Shown here one piece after another: positions 62,501 through 64,000 of a DNA stretch of 64,000 nt; positions within the stretch are counted from its first letter, which is position 1; every line of letters starts with the position of its first letter. The position numbers were made by a program, and so were the translations under genes. Source of the DNA: Roseovarius litoreus (lineage in GTDB: Bacteria; Pseudomonadota; Alphaproteobacteria; Rhodobacterales; Rhodobacteraceae); contig NZ_FRCB01000004.1 in the NCBI RefSeq assembly GCF_900142765.1, forward strand, positions 124,001 through 188,000, written 5' to 3'. Under the pieces are notes generated by a model. The model was not told the DNA's origin, ran no database searches, and worked only from the letters and a program-made list of their open reading frames with translations.

Positions 62501-63037
62501 CAGGTGGATAACGAGGATCTCAACGGCTACCTGATGTATCCCAAGGTGTTTCTGGATTACATGGGCCGCCACCGCATCTATGGCCCGGTGCGCACCCTGC
62601 CCACCCGGACATTCTTCTACGGGATGCAGCCCGGCGAAGAGATCTCGGCCGAAATCGACCCCGGCAAGATCCTCGAGATCCGCCTTCAGACCGTCGGCGA
62701 AACCGGCGAGGATGGCGAGGTCAAGGTGTTCTTCGAACTCAACGGCCAGCCGCGTGTGATCCGCGTACCCGACCGCAAGGCCAAGGCCTCGACCGCCGCG
62801 CGCCCCAAGGCCGAACAGGGCAATGCCAACCATGTCGGCGCGCCGATGCCCGGCGTGGTCGCCAGCGTCACGGCCAGCGTCGGCCAGAAGGTCAAGAAGG
62901 GCGACATGCTGCTGACCATCGAAGCGATGAAGATGGAAACCGGCATTCACGCCGAACATGACGCCACCGTGAAAGCCGTGCATGTGCAACCCGGCGGCCA
63001 GATCGACGCCAAGGATCTGTTGATCGAGCTGGAATAA
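59597..63037 (+). CDS. pyc: pyruvate carboxylase
   Basis: A 1146-residue single-chain biotin enzyme making oxaloacetate from pyruvate, the main anaplerotic step in many roseobacters. Biotin carboxylase domain 1-460 (KKILIANRGEIAIRIMRAAN, KASWGGGGRGMR, ERDCSVQRRNQKVVERAPAP). Carboxyltransferase domain about 535-800 (LTDTTMRDGHQSLLATRMR, ECWGGATFDVAYRFL). Allosteric/PT region, then biotinyl domain with Lys1112 in EAMKMETG. GTG start at 59597 with AGGGGG upstream gives the conserved SEFKKILIANRGE N-terminus. Length matches the family. Confidence 0.97.
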   Translation: MSEFKKILIANRGEIAIRIMRAANELGKRTVAVFAEEDKLGLHRFKADEAYRIGEGLGPVAAYLSIDEIIRVALESGADAIHPGYGLLSENPDFVDACVKNGITFIGPKADTMRALGDKASARRVAIEAGVPVIPATEVLGEDMDAIRHEAAEIGYPLMLKASWGGGGRGMRPINGPDELAEKVLEGRREAEAAFGNGEGYLEKMILRARHVEVQILGDKHGQMYHLFERDCSVQRRNQKVVERAPAPYLTDLQRAEICELGYKICKHVNYECAGTVEFLMDMDTSQFYFIEVNPRVQVEHTVTEEVTGIDIVQAQIRIAEGKTIQEATGKPDQDSITLNGHALQTRITTEDPQNNFIPDYGRLTAYRAATGMGIRLDGGTAYAGGVITRFYDSLLVKVTAHAQTPQAAIARMDRALREFRIRGVSTNIAFVENLLKHPTFLNNEYTTKFIDETPDLFKFSKRRDRGTKVLTYIADITVNGHPETAGRPEPSADIKAPRPPRLIGTPPPGTRTLLEDKGPKAVADWMLAQKQLLLTDTTMRDGHQSLLATRMRSIDMIKVAPTYAANLPQLFSVECWGGATFDVAYRFLQECPWQRLRELRAAMPNLLTQMLLRASNGVGYTNYPDNVVQEFVRQAAETGIDVFRVFDSLNWVENMRVAMDAVIDSGKICEGTICYTGDILDPDRAKYDLKYYVSMAKELQAAGAHVLGLKDMAGLLKPAAARVLVRALKDELDIPVHFHTHDTSGIAGGTILAAADAGVDAVDAAMDAFSGGTSQPCLGSIVEALMHTDRDTGIDIERIREISNYWEHVRAQYVAFESGLQAPASEVYLHEMPGGQFTNLKAQARSMGLEDKWPEVARTYAEVNQMFGDIVKVTPSSKVVGDMALMMVSQGLTRADVEDPDRDVAFPDSVIDMMRGNLGQPPGGFPPAILLKVLKDEKPNTERPGAHLDPVDLEATRKELVDLLEGKQVDNEDLNGYLMYPKVFLDYMGRHRIYGPVRTLPTRTFFYGMQPGEEISAEIDPGKILEIRLQTVGETGEDGEVKVFFELNGQPRVIRVPDRKAKASTAARPKAEQGNANHVGAPMPGVVASVTASVGQKVKKGDMLLTIEAMKMETGIHAEHDATVKAVHVQPGGQIDAKDLLIELE

Positions 63038-63068
63038 GCCCGCTCAGGGCGTCGAAAAGGGTATCAGT

Positions 63069-63875
63069 TTGCACAAAGTGCTCGTGTTCACCGATCTGCA
63101 CATCCTGCCCGAGGGGGAAACCCTCATCGGGCTGGATCCCGCTGCGCGTTTTTCCCAGGCCCTTGCGCATGCGCTGGACAACCATGGCGACGCCGCGCGG
63201 ATCGTCATCACCGGCGATCTGACCCATAACGGCGCGCCTGCCGAATATGCCCGCCTGCGCACGCTTCTGTCGCGCTGCCCGATCCCGGTCAGCCTCATGC
63301 TCGGCAATCACGACCGCCGCGCCGCCTTTTCGGCGGCCTTCCCCTCGATGCCCCGGACATCCTCGGGCCATTACCAGCAGATGCACGACCTCAAGGGCCA
63401 TCGCCTGATCCTTCTGGACACCCTCGACGAAGACGCGCCCGACCGGCACAGCGGCTGGCTCAGCCCCGGTCGCATGCGGTGGCTGGACAATGCACTTCTG
63501 GGGGCGGGCGACCGTCTGATCACCGTGTTTACCCATCACCCGCCCATAGATTGCGGCTTTCCCGCCATGGACAGGATCGGCCTGCGCAACCGCGACGCGC
63601 TGACCGACAGGCTCCGCGCGCATGGCCGCACCGCCCATATCATCAGCGGCCATATCCACCGCTCGATCAGCGGCAACGCCGGCGGCCTGCCGGTGACGAT
63701 CTTCAAAAGCCCCTGCCATCAGGCGCCGATGATGCTGACGGGCAATGATGTCCACCTGTCCATCGACGAGCCGGGCGCCTATGGCATCCTGCTGCTCACG
63801 CCCTCGGGCGTGATCGTCCACAGTCAGGATGTCGGCCTGCCCGCGACGCGGCCCCAAAGCTACGCCCCCCGCTAG
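63069..63875 (+). CDS. CpdA/GpdQ-type metallophosphoesterase
   Basis: A 268-residue class III cyclic-nucleotide phosphodiesterase-like enzyme. All dimetal motifs are present: VFTDLHIL, VITGDLTHNG, LMLGNHDRR, TVFTHHPPIDCGF and HIISGHIHRS. Sequence alone cannot separate cAMP phosphodiesterase from glycerophosphodiester activity. The best start is a TTG at 63069 with AAGGG about 8 nt upstream; no ATG occurs before the first motif. It begins 31 bp after pyc, so read-through from pyc is likely. Confidence 0.85.
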   Translation: MHKVLVFTDLHILPEGETLIGLDPAARFSQALAHALDNHGDAARIVITGDLTHNGAPAEYARLRTLLSRCPIPVSLMLGNHDRRAAFSAAFPSMPRTSSGHYQQMHDLKGHRLILLDTLDEDAPDRHSGWLSPGRMRWLDNALLGAGDRLITVFTHHPPIDCGFPAMDRIGLRNRDALTDRLRAHGRTAHIISGHIHRSISGNAGGLPVTIFKSPCHQAPMMLTGNDVHLSIDEPGAYGILLLTPSGVIVHSQDVGLPATRPQSYAPR

Positions 63876-63976
63876 GCCCCCCTCCGGGCAGGTGCCACAC
63901 CCGGGCTGTCAAATCCGAAAAAAGTGGTATGCTTTAGGTCGGCGGCCCGTTTGCCGTCCAAGGGAGGACAAGAAAG

Positions 63977-64000
63977 ATGTGCAGAATCTTCGCGGGGCAA
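63977..64000 (+). CDS. start of a probable ribbon-helix-helix protein (cut by window)
   Basis: GGAGG and an ATG at 63977 open a frame reading MCRIFAGQ to the window end. That N-terminus is familiar from small Rhodobacterales ribbon-helix-helix domain proteins, but only eight codons are visible, so the assignment rests on recall. Confidence 0.4.

Overview
This 64 kb window is a GC-rich, gene-dense piece of chromosome from an alphaproteobacterium, almost certainly a member of the Rhodobacteraceae (Roseobacter/Rhodobacter group). The evidence is the gene content (propionyl-CoA carboxylase operon, glyQ-DUF6446-glyS-ppdK cluster, FolE2, DUF1127 mini-proteins) and the regulatory signals: a SAM-II riboswitch before metZ, GTTC-N7-GTTC LexA boxes, a TTAA-N7-TTAAC CtrA box, and a DUF1127 gene followed by CCUCCUCCC-loop small RNAs. 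I found no rRNA, tRNA, insertion sequence, prophage, integrase or CRISPR array; the window reads as core chromosome.

Layout. 1-5.6 kb: leftward propionyl-CoA carboxylase operon, pccB first and pccA last (cut at the window edge just before the biotin site), with four small genes between and a TTTGCAAA-type operator cluster in front. 5.8-8.7 kb: Bcr-type MFS exporter, LysE-type exporter, YebC regulator, and two copies of a twin TTCGAA palindrome. 8.8-12.4 kb: two 593-residue SLC13 permeases tail to tail. 12.4-16.7 kb: two tightly overlapping leftward cassettes (ymdB-like phosphoesterase, EamA transporter, SLC13 permease; and mgtE, 5-formyl-THF cyclo-ligase, OsmC). 16.8-25.5 kb: guanine deaminase, cupin, CAP-domain protein, hisN-type phosphatase, XRE regulator, quinone oxidoreductase, a divergent LysR/DUF1127 pair, Bax-inhibitor-1 protein, GNAT, L33, SleB hydrolase. 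25.7-32.2 kb: a ppdK-like gene with an altered ATP site and the glycyl-tRNA synthetase genes. 32.4-38.1 kb: a secreted pseudo-protease, an AruI-like ThDP enzyme, TrkH, DUF1127, a proline/alanine-rich protein. 38.3-40.8 kb: folE2 and SAM-II-controlled metZ. 41-46.4 kb: alpha/beta hydrolase, yciB, ftsY, an orphan diaphorase-like NuoE-NuoF fusion. 46.5-52.9 kb: xseA, purD, FG-GAP protein, ferredoxin, a DnaE2 C-terminal remnant behind a LexA box, a lipoprotein, mrp. 53-53.6 kb: DUF1127 plus six CcsR-like ('cuckoo') hairpin RNAs. 53.7-64 kb: M20 deacylase, uvrD/pcrA with a LexA box, a CtrA-box hypothetical, an FMN alpha-hydroxy-acid oxidase, pyruvate carboxylase, a phosphodiesterase, and the first codons of a probable ribbon-helix-helix gene.

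The most notable signals are regulatory RNA: the six-hairpin array behind the DUF1127 gene, and the metZ leader, where a SAM-II aptamer appears to control a seven-codon leader ORF whose reading frame runs into a terminator. Others are the SOS-box-linked DnaE2 tail without its polymerase, the triad-less trypsin-like protein, and the ppdK-like protein with its nucleotide-binding residues changed.
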